This document shows, piece by piece, positions 36,846-45,750 of a stretch of DNA of 64,000 bases (its first letter is position 1; every line of letters begins with the position of its first letter). Source of the DNA: Curtobacterium sp. L6-1 (GTDB lineage Bacteria > Actinomycetota > Actinomycetes > Actinomycetales > Microbacteriaceae); the NCBI RefSeq assembly GCF_018885305.1, contig NZ_CP076544.1, positions 2,728,001-2,792,000 of the forward strand, read 5' to 3'. Under the pieces are notes generated by a model. That model searched no databases, was not told the origin of the DNA, and saw only the letters and a program-made list of their open reading frames with translations. A program made the position numbers and the translations under genes.

Positions 36846-37531
36846 TGCTGCAGGGCGAGGGAGAACTCGACCGAGCCCTTCCCGTCCACCGTCACGAAGC
36901 CGAGCGAGGGGGCCTCCACGCCGTAGTCCCGGAACGTGACCGGGACCGATCCGGCGACCTGCACGGTGCCGCCCTCGCCGACCGCGACCTGCGCGTCCGC
37001 CTGCACCGGCTTCGTCACGCCGTGCATCGTCAGGTCGCCGGTCAGGGTGACGTCCTGCGTCGACCCGTCGAGCGCGTCCGACACGTCCACCGGCTTCGTC
37101 ACCCGGAACGTCGCCGTCGGGTAGCGGTCGGTCTGGAGGGCGGTGTCACGGAAGTAGGCGTCGCGCGCCGACTCGGGGGTGCTGATCGAGCCCACCTGGA
37201 CGGTGACGGTCGCGTCGGAGAGGCGGCCGTCGTCGACGGTCGCCGTCCCCTCGACCTGCTTCGTGCGCCCGACCACGGTGACATCCTGCCCCTGCAGGAC
37301 CTCGTGCACGCGGTAGCCCGCGTACGACCCGCTGCCGGACCGCCACGTGCCGTCGGCGGAGGCGGCGTCGAGCGTGCCGGCGGCGCTCGGGGAGAGCGAG
37401 GGTGCGGCTGCGGCGGAGCCGTTCACGGCGTCCGCGTAGAGCCGTGGGCCGACGACGACGCCGACCCCTGCCACGACGACGATGCCCGCCGCGATGCCGG
37501 CGATGACCTTGGTGCGAGTTCGGAGTCCCAT
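36842..37531 (-). CDS. YceI-like protein with N-terminal membrane anchor
   Basis: 229 aa. A membrane helix lies at about 8-29 (VIAGIAAGIVVVAGVGVVV). A Ser/Ala-rich linker follows, then the YceI lipocalin-like barrel, with GSISTPESARDAYFRDTALQ, YPTATFRVTKP, GDLTMHGVTKPVQ and the closing VTFRDYGVEAPSLGFVTV. YceI proteins bind isoprenoid-type lipids outside the cytoplasm. First gene of a three-gene operon with an ECF sigma and its anti-sigma. ATG at 37531. Confidence 0.9.
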   Translation of the reverse strand: MGLRTRTKVIAGIAAGIVVVAGVGVVVGPRLYADAVNGSAAAAPSLSPSAAGTLDAASADGTWRSGSGSYAGYRVHEVLQGQDVTVVGRTKQVEGTATVDDGRLSDATVTVQVGSISTPESARDAYFRDTALQTDRYPTATFRVTKPVDVSDALDGSTQDVTLTGDLTMHGVTKPVQADAQVAVGEGGTVQVAGSVPVTFRDYGVEAPSLGFVTVDGKGSVEFSLALQQ

Positions 37532-37727
37532 ACCCAGGACACGAGGCTGCGGCGCCGATGGTTCACCGGCCGCAGGACTCCGGCGTGTCCGGTTCGTCGA
37601 GCTCGCGGGGAAGCGCCAGTAGTCTGAGCGATCGGACAGTGTCCGGCGGGCGGCACCGCCCGGGGAGCAGGCGACACCGCCTGTGGAGCAGGCACCCGAG
37701 CCTGCGGAGCGACGAGGAGACCACCAC

Positions 37728-38603
37728 ATGTCAGTCGGACTGCTCGCCGTCGTGGACGACATCCTCAGTGCGGCCCTCAAGGCCAGTGCGAAGACCGCGG
37801 GCGTCGTGATCGACGACGCCGCCGTCACCCCGCAGTACGTGCAGGGCCTCGCGCCGGCCCGGGAGCTGCCGGTCGTCGGCCGGATCGCCCTCGGCAGCCT
37901 GTTCAACAAGTTCGTCATCATCATCCCGCTGGCGCTCCTGCTGTCGGCGTTCGCGCCCTGGGTGCTGCCGTGGCTGCTCGTGGTCGGCGGCACGTACCTC
38001 TGCTTCGAGGGCGCCGAGAAGGTCACCGAGTGGTTCGGCGTCCACCACGAGGCCGGGGCCGAGGAGACCGCGACCGAACCGAAGCTCGTCTTCGGCGCGA
38101 TCCGCACCGACCTCATCCTGAGCACCGAGATCATGCTCATCGGCCTGGCGAGCCTGGACCCCGACCTGGGCTTCTGGCCGACGCTCGGCGCGCTCGCGGT
38201 CATCGGCCTCGGCATGACCCTGCTCGTCTACGGAGCGGTCGCGCTGCTGGTGAAGGTCGACGACATCGGCCTGCAGATGATGAAGAACCCGTCGCGGGGC
38301 ACCCGTCGCGCCGGCGCCCGGATCGTGCGGGCGATGCCGGCCGTCTTCCGGTTCATCAGCATCGTCGGCACCGTCGCCATGCTGTGGGTCGGTGGCCACC
38401 TGGTCATCGCGAACACGGCGGAGACGTTCTGGGCGGGGCCGTACGAGCTGCTGCACCACGTCGAGCACGCGGTCGAGGGTGCCGGGCCGGTCGTGACGTG
38501 GATCGTGGACACGGCGATCTCGGCGGTCGCGGGGCTCGTGCTCGGGATGGTCGTCGTGGGGATCGTGCTCGGCATCGGGCGGCTGCGGGGGCGCGCGCAC
38601 TGA
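37728..38603 (+). CDS. DUF808 family membrane protein (YedI-like)
   Basis: 291 aa. The family start GLLAVVDDILSAALKASAKT is followed by DDAAVTPQYVQGL. There are about six membrane helices (65-83, 86-104, 135-150, 160-185, 212-235, 262-285). The segments FEGAEKVTEW and TDLILSTEIMLIGLA are characteristic. Transport or antibiotic-related functions have been suggested for YedI, but none is established. ATG at 37728 with GACGAGGAG upstream. Confidence 0.9.
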   Translation: MSVGLLAVVDDILSAALKASAKTAGVVIDDAAVTPQYVQGLAPARELPVVGRIALGSLFNKFVIIIPLALLLSAFAPWVLPWLLVVGGTYLCFEGAEKVTEWFGVHHEAGAEETATEPKLVFGAIRTDLILSTEIMLIGLASLDPDLGFWPTLGALAVIGLGMTLLVYGAVALLVKVDDIGLQMMKNPSRGTRRAGARIVRAMPAVFRFISIVGTVAMLWVGGHLVIANTAETFWAGPYELLHHVEHAVEGAGPVVTWIVDTAISAVAGLVLGMVVVGIVLGIGRLRGRAH

Positions 38604-38640
38604 CCCCGGGGTGCTGCGGGGCGTCGTCGCCGCATCGCCA

Positions 38641-38721
38641 GGGTCGTGCGGGTCACGCGGGTCACGCGGGTCGCGCGGGACGTGCGGGTCGCGCCGGTCG
38701 CGCCGGTCGCGCGGGATCATC
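38641..38721. repeat. Nonanucleotide tandem array
   Basis: About eight units of the form GGGTC(A/G)CGC (one GGGACGTGC, two CGGTCGCGC) plus a degenerate ninth. It lies between DUF808 and the secreted beta-helix gene, in the upstream region of the latter. Confidence 0.85.
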
Positions 38722-38879
38722 CGCGCAACGAAGCCGGCCGGATCCGTCCCCCGCACGGGGGTCGGGCGGCGTTACGCTGCCGCCACCCCGAATCCAGCGC
38801 GGCCGTCGTCGTCCGCCCCGGTGACAGCGACGTCACCCGGCCCGGTGACGACCGCACATCTGCAAGGAAGCAGGTCCCG

Positions 38880-40757
38880 GTGACCCCCCTCACCCCCACG
38901 CCCCTCGGACGGGCCCGAGCCGGCAGGCGTGCCATCGGCGCCTCGGTCGCCGTCGGTGCGATGGCGCTCGGCGTCCTCGCCACGACGCAGACCGCCGTCG
39001 CGGCACCGCCCGCCCCGGCACCGAGCACCGACCTCGGCCAGAACGTCCTGGTCTTCTCGCCGGACATGGCGCAGGCCGACATCCAGGCGAAGGTCGACGC
39101 GGTCTACGAGCAGCAGGTCGACAACGAGATGGGCACGCAGCGGTACGCACTGCTGTTCATGCCCGGCACCTACGGCTCGGCGACGGACCCGCTCGACATC
39201 CGCGTCGGCTACTACACCGAGGTCGACGGCCTCGGGCAGGACCCGAGCGGGGTGACGATCAACGGCGGGGTGACCGCGACGGGCCGCAACGGCAGCGGGT
39301 CCCTCGACACCTTCTGGCGGTCGGTGTCGAACCTGACCATCAAGGTCGTCCCGACCGCGGATGCCTGCCACACCGGCAACGAGATGTGGGCGGTCTCGCA
39401 GGCTGCCCCGATGCGGCGCGTGCACGTGCGGGACTACACGTCGTTCATGCCCTACTGCGAGAGCCCGAACTACGCCAGCGGTGGCTTCGTCGCGGACTCG
39501 CAGCTCGACGGCGGGGCGCTGAACGGATCGCAGCAGCAGTTCTACGTCCGCAACACCGACCTCGGCGCCGGCTGGTCGAACGGCGTCTGGAACCAGGTGT
39601 TCTCCGGCGACCTGAACGCCCCCGCGCAGTCCTTCCCGGTCCAGCCGTACACGACGCTCGAGACGACCCCGGTGTCCCGCGAGAAGCCGTACCTGTACGT
39701 CGACGACCGCGGCGCCTACCGGGTCTTCGTCCCGAGCGCCGCGACGGACTCGGTCGGTACCAGCTGGGCGAACGGCCACACACCCGGCCGGTCGCTCCCC
39801 CTCAGCGACTTCTTCGTCGCGCACCCGTCCGACTCGGTCGCGACGATCAACGCCGCCCTGGCGAAGGGCAAGCACCTGCTCGTCACGCCGGGCGTGTACG
39901 ACGTCGCGAAGAGCATCACCGTCAAGCGTGCCGGCACCGTCGTGCTCGGCCTGGGCCTGGCGACGCTCACCGCGCAGCAGGGCGCCGTGCCGATGACCGT
40001 CGGCGACGTCCGGGGCGTCGACATCGCCGGCCTGACCTTCGACGCCGGCACCGTCACCTCACCGACGCTGCTCAAGATCGGCAGCGGGCACCACAAGGTC
40101 GACCGGAAACCGGCCACCGCCGGCAGCGCCGCCGACCCGACCGCCCTGCAGGACGTGTTCTTCCGGATCGGCGGTCCGCACGTGGGCAAGGCCAGGACGA
40201 GCCTTGAGGTCAACAGCAGCCACACGATCCTCGACGACATCTGGGCCTGGCGCGCCGACCACGGGGTCGCCGGCTCCGTCGGCTGGACCGTGAACACGGC
40301 GGACACCGGCGTGGTCGTGAACGGCGACGACGTCACCGCCACCGGCCTGTTCGTCGAGCACTACCAGAAGTACAACGTGGTCTGGAACGGCGAGCGCGGA
40401 CGGACCGTCTTCTTCCAGAACGAGCTGCCCTACGACGCTCCGGACCAGGCCTCGTGGCGACACCAGGAGACCGACGGCTGGGCGGCGTACAAGGTGTCCG
40501 ACAAGGTGAGGACGCACGAAGCGTGGGGCCTCGGCAGCTACATCTTCACGAACGTGGACCCGTCGCTGCACGCGACGCAGGCGTTCGAGGTACCGGACCG
40601 ACCCGGCGTGGTGATGCACGACCTCACCACCGTCGCGCTCAACGCCGACGCGGGGACGATCGACCACGTCATCAACGGACGGGGCTCCGCGGCGACCGGT
40701 GCGGTGTCCGGGCAGCCGCAGACCGTGACGCGGTACGCGGACGAGGTGGTGCAGTAG
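38880..40757 (+). CDS. Secreted right-handed beta-helix protein
   Basis: 625 aa. A signal peptide spans about 1-42 (RRAIGASVAVGAMALGVLA, cleavage after AVAA). The mature protein begins with QNVLVFSPDMAQADIQAKVD and then carries pectate-lyase-3-like solenoid repeats (MPGTYGSATDPLDIRVGYYT, VDIAGLTFDAGTV, LEVNSSHTILDDIWAWRADH). Similar proteins in actinobacteria are often labelled adenylyl cyclase or GH55-like, but I see no cyclase motif. A polysaccharide-binding or -cleaving role at the cell surface is plausible. GTG 38880 is preceded by AAGGA. Upstream in-frame sequence consists of the 9-bp repeats and is non-coding. Confidence 0.8.
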   Translation: MTPLTPTPLGRARAGRRAIGASVAVGAMALGVLATTQTAVAAPPAPAPSTDLGQNVLVFSPDMAQADIQAKVDAVYEQQVDNEMGTQRYALLFMPGTYGSATDPLDIRVGYYTEVDGLGQDPSGVTINGGVTATGRNGSGSLDTFWRSVSNLTIKVVPTADACHTGNEMWAVSQAAPMRRVHVRDYTSFMPYCESPNYASGGFVADSQLDGGALNGSQQQFYVRNTDLGAGWSNGVWNQVFSGDLNAPAQSFPVQPYTTLETTPVSREKPYLYVDDRGAYRVFVPSAATDSVGTSWANGHTPGRSLPLSDFFVAHPSDSVATINAALAKGKHLLVTPGVYDVAKSITVKRAGTVVLGLGLATLTAQQGAVPMTVGDVRGVDIAGLTFDAGTVTSPTLLKIGSGHHKVDRKPATAGSAADPTALQDVFFRIGGPHVGKARTSLEVNSSHTILDDIWAWRADHGVAGSVGWTVNTADTGVVVNGDDVTATGLFVEHYQKYNVVWNGERGRTVFFQNELPYDAPDQASWRHQETDGWAAYKVSDKVRTHEAWGLGSYIFTNVDPSLHATQAFEVPDRPGVVMHDLTTVALNADAGTIDHVINGRGSAATGAVSGQPQTVTRYADEVVQ

Positions 40758-40783
40758 CGGGCGCGCGCCGACGTACCCAGCTG

Positions 40784-40830
40784 GGGGCGGGCCTCCCGTC
40801 CGTCACGACGACGGACGGGAGGCCCGCCCC
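40784..40830 (+). terminator. 21-bp hairpin made of inverted dispersed elements
   Basis: A 21-bp left arm (40784-40804) pairs perfectly with 40810-40830 around ACGAC. Both arms contain the CGGGAGGCCCG element. It lies 27 bp after the beta-helix gene stop. No T-run. Confidence 0.7.
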
Positions 40831-40891
40831 ACCGCCGCCACGGACCGCGGCTCCGGACCGCGGCACGTCGCGCGAACTGAACCCGCTCACA

Positions 40892-40928
40892 CCTGCCGGC
40901 CCCGATCATGACGAGCGGGGCCGACAGG
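40892..40928. terminator. Hairpin upstream of the DUF2382 gene
   Basis: CCTG-C-CGGCCCCG (40892-40904) pairs with CGGGGCCG-A-CAGG (40916-40928), one mismatch, 11-nt loop. It may be a second terminator or a leader structure of the next gene. Confidence 0.4.
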
Positions 40929-40984
40929 CGTTCCCGCCCTCCCGCTCCCACACCGGAGCACCCCACGGCCCATCGGAGCAGACC

Positions 40985-41398
40985 ATGACCCCTCGACCCC
41001 CGCAGCACGCACCCGACGCTGACGACCACGTCGAGGTGGTCCGCAGTGAGGAGCGCCTCGCCGTCACCACCGAACGGCACGCCACCGAGCGGGTCCGGAT
41101 CGAACGGTACGTCGTCACCGAGCAACGGACGGTCACGGTCGACGTCAGCCGCGAGGAGATCCGTGTGACCCGCGAACCGGTCACCGGTGACACGCGTCTG
41201 TCCGGGAGCGTCGGTGACACCGGCCGCGACCCGGTCGTGGTCGTCCTCCACGAGGAACAGCTCGTCGTCTCGAAGACCGTCGTACCGGTGCAACGCGTCA
41301 CCTTCACCACGCACACCGTCACGCGCGACGAGGTCGTCGACGAGACCGTCCGCCACGAAGTGGTGGACATCGGCAACGTGGCCGGGTCGGGGGCCTGA
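40985..41398 (+). CDS. DUF2382 domain-containing protein
   Basis: 137 aa. The domain covers almost the whole protein: VEVVRSEERLAVTTERHATE, VRIERYVVTEQRTVTVDVSR, then a second half VVVLHEEQLVVSKTVVPVQR with VDETVRHEVVDIG. DUF2382 (YsnF/AvaK) proteins are linked to stress responses in actinobacteria and firmicutes; the mechanism is unknown. The usual N-terminal PRC-barrel domain is missing. ATG 40985. Confidence 0.88.
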   Translation: MTPRPPQHAPDADDHVEVVRSEERLAVTTERHATERVRIERYVVTEQRTVTVDVSREEIRVTREPVTGDTRLSGSVGDTGRDPVVVVLHEEQLVVSKTVVPVQRVTFTTHTVTRDEVVDETVRHEVVDIGNVAGSGA

Positions 41399-41418
41399 AC
41401 CGGCCCACCCGCTCGCAC

Positions 41419-41457
41419 CGAGCCTCCAGCCCGTCATCGTGACGGACTGGAGGCTCG
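41419..41457 (+). terminator. Terminator hairpin after DUF2382
   Basis: CGAGCCTCCAG-C-CCGTCA and TGACGG-A-CTGGAGGCTCG pair with one mismatch, loop TCG. It starts 21 bp after the stop. Confidence 0.7.
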
Positions 41458-41666
41458 TCTCGTCCCCGGCGGGATCGCGCGCTTGCAGAGGGGGTCGCCT
41501 CGCATCCACCGCCGGGCGCACCACGGCGAACGTGCTCGAGCACAGCGCGGGCGGAGGGGTCTGCTGACGTCGCGTTCCTCGGGGCGGACGGGTCCTCCCA
41601 GCGGATGGGAGCCATCATCCAGGAGAGCGATGCTGAGGAGCGGTCGACTCCGCCAGGCTCGGCCAC

Positions 41667-42845
41667 ATGCCCAACACAGCGCCGGCGACGAGCACCACCG
41701 CCGAACTGATCGTCCACGACGACGCCGTCCGAGCCAACACCGCGTGGTTCGCGGACCGCACCGCCGGGCGGCTCATGGCCGTCCTCAAGGCCGACGCGTT
41801 CGGGCACGGCTCCGTCGCCCACTCCGTGCTCGCCGCCGGAGCCACCTCGATCGGCGTGACGTCGGTCGCCGAGGCCCTGCGGGTGCGCGCCGACGGCGTC
41901 GACGTCCCGGTCCTCAGCTGGCTCAACCCGGTCGACGCCGACTTCGCCTCCGCGCTGTCGGCCGACGTCGACCTGGCCGTGTCCAGCATCGAACTCCTCA
42001 ACGCGGTGAGCCGTGCAGCCGCCCAGACCGGGCGCCGTGCCCGTGTGCACCTCCACGTCGACCTCGGCATGTCCCGCGACGGTGCGCCGCAGGACACCTG
42101 GTCGGCCCTCTGTACCGCCGCCGCACTCCTCGAGCGCCTCGGGACGGTCCGCGTGGTCGGCGTCATGGGACACATGTCGTGCGCAGACCGACCCGACGAC
42201 CCGCAGAACGTCCGCGAGGGCCTGCTGTTCGCCAACGCGGTCCGGACCGCACGGCGCCGCGGCCTGTCCGGGTTCGTCACCCACCTCGCGGCCACGGCGG
42301 CGACGATCACCGGCGTCGGCTCGGGCCACGGACTGCACCGCATCGGAGCCGGGCTCTTCGGGATCGACCCGTCGTCGACCTCGGACGCACTCATGCCGAC
42401 CCTGTCGCTCACCGCTCCGGTGGTCTCGTCCCGGACGGTCCTCGCCGGAGCGGGGATCGGGTACGGCCACGACCACGTCGTCGACCGCACCACGAACCTC
42501 GCACTGCTCCCCCTCGGGTACGCGGACGGACTCCCCCGTGCGGCCTCGGAGCGCGCTGAAGTCCACGTCCGGGGGCGCCGCAGGCCCGTCGTCGGCCGGT
42601 TCTCGATGGACATGGTCGTCGTCGACACCGGTGACGACCGCCTGCACCACGGCGAGACCGTCACGGTGTTCGGCCGTGGGACCGCGGGGGAACCGACGGT
42701 CGCCGACTGGGCACGCTGGGCAGGCACGATCGAGCACGAGATCGTCACCGGCATCGGCTCCCGTGTCGCCCGCGTGCACCGGTCCGTGCCGGACTCGACC
42801 GACGCTCGGAACGCGTCCTCCCGGAAGGACCACGCCCGTGCGTGA
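41667..42845 (+). CDS. alr: Alanine racemase
   Basis: 392 aa fold-type III PLP enzyme supplying D-Ala for peptidoglycan. The Schiff-base Lys lies in AVLKADAFGHG (family AVxKANAYGHG). MSRDG follows, then GHMSCAD and the second catalytic base Tyr in GIGYGHDH. GYADGLPR and GRFSMDMVVVD are also present. No membrane domain, so it is not a VanT-type serine racemase. It overlaps the ligase gene by 8 bp. A second alr elsewhere in the genome would be expected, since this copy sits with a lone ligase and a secreted protein. Confidence 0.93.
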   Translation: MPNTAPATSTTAELIVHDDAVRANTAWFADRTAGRLMAVLKADAFGHGSVAHSVLAAGATSIGVTSVAEALRVRADGVDVPVLSWLNPVDADFASALSADVDLAVSSIELLNAVSRAAAQTGRRARVHLHVDLGMSRDGAPQDTWSALCTAAALLERLGTVRVVGVMGHMSCADRPDDPQNVREGLLFANAVRTARRRGLSGFVTHLAATAATITGVGSGHGLHRIGAGLFGIDPSSTSDALMPTLSLTAPVVSSRTVLAGAGIGYGHDHVVDRTTNLALLPLGYADGLPRAASERAEVHVRGRRRPVVGRFSMDMVVVDTGDDRLHHGETVTVFGRGTAGEPTVADWARWAGTIEHEIVTGIGSRVARVHRSVPDSTDARNASSRKDHARA

Positions 42846-43869
42846 CCGGACACCGCTCCGCATCGCCGTGATCGGCGGCGGAGCCAACGACGAGCACGAG
42901 GTGTCGCTCGCATCCGCAGCGGCCACCGCCCGGGCCGTCATCGGACTCGGCCACGAGGTCGTCAGCCTTACCGTCACGCGTGACGGTCGATGGACGCACA
43001 CCGGCGGTGGGATGATGACACCGTCCGAGGCGGTCGAGGTCCTCACGACGTGCGACGCCGTGTTCCCGGTGGTGCACGGCGTCGACGGCGAGGACGGCAC
43101 GATCGCCGGGTTCGCGCGGATGATCGGCGTGCCGGTGGTCGGTTCGCCCGTCCGTGCCGGAGCACTCGGCATGGACAAGTGGGTCACGAAGACACTCGCC
43201 GAGGCGCTCGGCATCCACACCGCGCCGGGCGTCCTCGTCCGGCCGGAGGACTCCCCCGCACTCCCCCTCGCCGTGCCCGTCGTCGTCAAGCCGAGCACCG
43301 GAGGGTCCAGCAACGGCGTCTCGGTCGTCCGCGACGCCGCCGACTTCGCGGCCGCGCTGGTGACGGCACGCGACGCCGGCACGGATGTCCTGGTCGAGCG
43401 CTTCGTCACGGGTCGCGAGATCGACATCGCCGTCTTCCGCGATGCCACCGGCGCGCTCCGCACCGGTGCGACCCTCGAGATCGGCGTCCGGCCCGGCGAC
43501 GTGTTCGACCGGACGCAGAAGTACGACGGCACGGCCGCGTTCACGATCCCGGCCCGCACCACCCCGGCCGAGCACACCGAGGTGGAACGCGCCGCCACGA
43601 CGCTCTACGCCGCGCTCGGCTGTGCCGGCGTGGCCCGCTTCGACTTCTTCGTCACCGACGACGGGGTCGTGCTCAACGAGGTGAACACGGCGCCCGGGTT
43701 CACCGAGCAGTCGCAGGTCCCCCGGATGTTCGCGGCCGTCGGTCTTCCCTACGTGGAACTCGTCGGCGAACTCATCGCGGCGACCGTCGCCCGGGCACCC
43801 GAGCTGTCCCACACGCCTGACCCAGCGTCGCCCACCGGGCGACGCACCGACCGATGGAGATCATCATGA
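42838..43869 (+). CDS. ddl: D-alanine--D-alanine (or related) ligase
   Basis: 343 aa ATP-grasp enzyme. Signature segments: HEVSLASAAATAR, VFPVVHGVDGEDGTIAGFAR, VVVKPSTGGSSNGVSVV, ERFVTGREIDIAVF, and GVARFDFFVTDDGVVLNEVN with the Mg ligands. NTAPGFTEQSQVPRM closes the set. The omega-loop reads DRTQKYDG, a Lys-Tyr form as in D-Ala-D-Ala and D-Ala-D-Ser ligases and unlike VanA-type D-Ala-D-Lac ligases. GTG 42838 lies 8 nt after GGAAGGA and overlaps alr. The C-terminus overlaps the next gene start (ATGA). Confidence 0.93.
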   Translation: MRDRTPLRIAVIGGGANDEHEVSLASAAATARAVIGLGHEVVSLTVTRDGRWTHTGGGMMTPSEAVEVLTTCDAVFPVVHGVDGEDGTIAGFARMIGVPVVGSPVRAGALGMDKWVTKTLAEALGIHTAPGVLVRPEDSPALPLAVPVVVKPSTGGSSNGVSVVRDAADFAAALVTARDAGTDVLVERFVTGREIDIAVFRDATGALRTGATLEIGVRPGDVFDRTQKYDGTAAFTIPARTTPAEHTEVERAATTLYAALGCAGVARFDFFVTDDGVVLNEVNTAPGFTEQSQVPRMFAAVGLPYVELVGELIAATVARAPELSHTPDPASPTGRRTDRWRSS

Positions 43870-44429
43870 ACACGACTCGTGCCACCGTCACCCTCGCCGC
43901 CCTCGCCCTCGCGGCAGGGCTGGTCGCGACGACGACTGCGGCTGCCTCAGCTGCCACCGTCGACGAGCAGCTCGACCCGGTGGCGAACCCGCTCGTCTCC
44001 CAGGAGGCCTCGGGGTACCGAGGCGAGTGGGCCATCAGCGGCGGCTCCGTGCAGGAGGCGTTCGAGAAAGACGGCGTCGTCGTCTCGACCGGGAGCACCG
44101 GCCTCCGGAGCGGGCTCGCCGCCGACCAGGTCCTCTCGTTCGGGTACGTCGCCGGCTTCGGTGATCCCGTGACCGGCGTGGACTACTCCCAGCTCAGCGG
44201 ACAAGCCGGCGAGGACGTCACCGCCGTCCGCGTCGTCAGCGCTTCCGGCGTCACCACGACGGCAGATCTCGCTGACGGCGTCTGGGGCGCGGTGTGGGTG
44301 TCCGGCGACCACGCCGACGAGCACGGCGCGGCCACGATCGAGTACGACACCTCGACGGGGACCACGACGGTCTCCACCGACGCGGTCGACGTCATCGCCG
44401 CCGACCAGCGCGCGGCCGAGCAGGGCTGA
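43866..44429 (+). CDS. Secreted hypothetical protein, 187 aa
   Basis: A signal peptide spans about 1-30 (TLAALALAAGLVATTTAAAS, cleavage near ASA). The mature domain, about 155 aa, is acidic and beta-rich (YRGEWAISGGSVQEAFEKDG, VWGAVWVSGDHADEHGAATI), without Cys and without a known family. It is coupled to ddl by ATGA overlap, with GGAG 7 nt before ATG 43866. Being made with alr and ddl, it may act on or near the cell wall. Confidence 0.8.
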   Translation: MNTTRATVTLAALALAAGLVATTTAAASAATVDEQLDPVANPLVSQEASGYRGEWAISGGSVQEAFEKDGVVVSTGSTGLRSGLAADQVLSFGYVAGFGDPVTGVDYSQLSGQAGEDVTAVRVVSASGVTTTADLADGVWGAVWVSGDHADEHGAATIEYDTSTGTTTVSTDAVDVIAADQRAAEQG

Positions 44430-44436
44430 CTCCTCA

Positions 44437-44483
44437 AGGATGCGGCTGCCGGGGGGGGTCATCGTGCCCGGCAGCCGCGTCCT
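44437..44483 (+). terminator. Terminator hairpin of the alr-ddl operon
   Basis: AGGATGCGGCTGCCGGG (44437-44453) pairs with CCCGGCAGCCGCGTCCT (44467-44483) with one G-U, 13-nt loop containing a run of G. It lies 7 bp after the last stop. Confidence 0.75.
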
Positions 44484-44545
44484 GGCTCCGTCTCCCCGCG
44501 ACGGATCACCAGCCTTCTCCGCGGCGTCCGTGGAAGGGTCGAGGC

Positions 44546-45409
44546 ATGCTGCACCACCAGACCGTCGTCATCGCCGGCTGCGGCGACCTCGGCACCGAGG
44601 TCGCCCTCCGCTTCGCCGACCTCGGGTACCGCGTCGTCGGCCTCCGTCGTCGCGCCGAACTCCTGCCCGCGCCGATCGAGGGCCGGAGCACCGACCTCCG
44701 GCGCGACGTCCCCGAGATCGACGCCGACACCGCGATCGTCGTGGTCGCCCTCGCCGCCGGCAGCCGCGACCCGGCCGAGTACCGCGCCACCTACGTCGAC
44801 GGGCTCCGGAACGTGCTCGACGGCGTCGACCGCTCGGGTGCCACTCCGCGGATCGTCGTCGTCTCGTCCACCGCGGTCTACGACGTGTCCGACGGCAGCG
44901 AGGTCACCGAGGAGACGCCGGCGACCGGTGGCACCCCGACGGCGAAGGTGCTCGTCGAGGCCGAGGCGCTGCTGCGCGAGCGCGCACCCGGTGCGGTGCT
45001 CCTGCGACTGTCGGGGATCTACGGGCCCGGGCGCGAGCGGCTCATCGACCAGGTGCGGTCCGGCGCGGCCCGACTGGCGCCGGCGGACGGCACCTCGCCG
45101 CACACGAACCGCATCCACCGGGACGACGCCGCGGCCGCGATCGTGCACCTCGCCACGCTCGAGACCCCGGCGCCGACCTACCTCGGGACCGACGACGAAC
45201 CCGTGCGCCTGGACGACGTGCTCCGGTTCCTCGCCGACGAGCTGCACGTGCCGGCGCCGGAGTCCGGCCCGGCGTCGGACCGGCAGGCGGGTGGCGACAA
45301 GCGGCTGTCGAACGCGCTGCTGCGGTCGACGGGGTTCACCTTCCGGTACCCGACTCACCGCGAGGGTTACCGCGCGGTCCTCGCCGGGGAGGGCGACCGG
45401 CACGAGTGA
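44546..45409 (+). CDS. NAD(P)-binding epimerase-like protein
   Basis: 287 aa extended-SDR/Rossmann protein similar to YeeZ/YbjT-type proteins. It starts VVIAGCGDLGTEVALRFADL (GxGxxG variant), then has VVVVSSTAVYDVSDGSEVTE (catalytic Ser/Tyr region), LLRLSGIYGPGRERLIDQV and NRIHRDDAAAAIVHLA. Substrate unknown. It is the last high-GC core gene before the accessory island. Confidence 0.87.
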   Translation: MLHHQTVVIAGCGDLGTEVALRFADLGYRVVGLRRRAELLPAPIEGRSTDLRRDVPEIDADTAIVVVALAAGSRDPAEYRATYVDGLRNVLDGVDRSGATPRIVVVSSTAVYDVSDGSEVTEETPATGGTPTAKVLVEAEALLRERAPGAVLLRLSGIYGPGRERLIDQVRSGAARLAPADGTSPHTNRIHRDDAAAAIVHLATLETPAPTYLGTDDEPVRLDDVLRFLADELHVPAPESGPASDRQAGGDKRLSNALLRSTGFTFRYPTHREGYRAVLAGEGDRHE

Positions 45410-45593
45410 GTCCGAGGCTGACGGCACGGGACGGGACGACCGACCCAACGCGATCGCTCGACCGGGATGGGGTCGTCCTGCTCCGCCCCGACGGACTCCA
45501 TGCTGGATCAGCTACCGAGACTGTCCGCCGGGATCAAGGCGTTCGCAAACTACCGAGTCGAGCGTTCACCTACGCGCTCGACGAGAGGACAGC

Positions 45594-45704
45594 GTGGTTG
45601 CTGCGTTCACTGGCATGGGATCCGAACCGATCCCGTCGGCAATCGTCGCCGTACTGGCTGCTGTGATCGTCGTCAGCGCCATCATCAGGAGTCGCCGCCG
45701 CTGA
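45594..45704 (+). CDS. Possible 36-aa single-TM peptide
   Basis: A GTG start preceded by GAGAGGA at 4 nt opens a short frame whose product has one strong hydrophobic helix (SAIVAVLAAVIVVSAII) and ends RSRRR. The RBS and helix are the only support. It lies just inside the island boundary. Confidence 0.3.
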   Translation: MVAAFTGMGSEPIPSAIVAVLAAVIVVSAIIRSRRR

Positions 45705-45750
45705 GCGGTGCCTCATTGGCCGATCCGCTACCGCGACGCTTCTCTCACTC

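Noticed and set aside
38641..38721. Possible CRISPR or coding repeat
   Set aside because: Units are only 9 bp, contiguous and without spacers; translation gives a VRVTRVTR-type string with no support.
41667..43869. Vancomycin-resistance (vanA or vanC) cluster
   Set aside because: No vanH, vanX, vanY or two-component genes; the racemase lacks the VanT membrane domain and the ligase omega-loop is not VanA-like.
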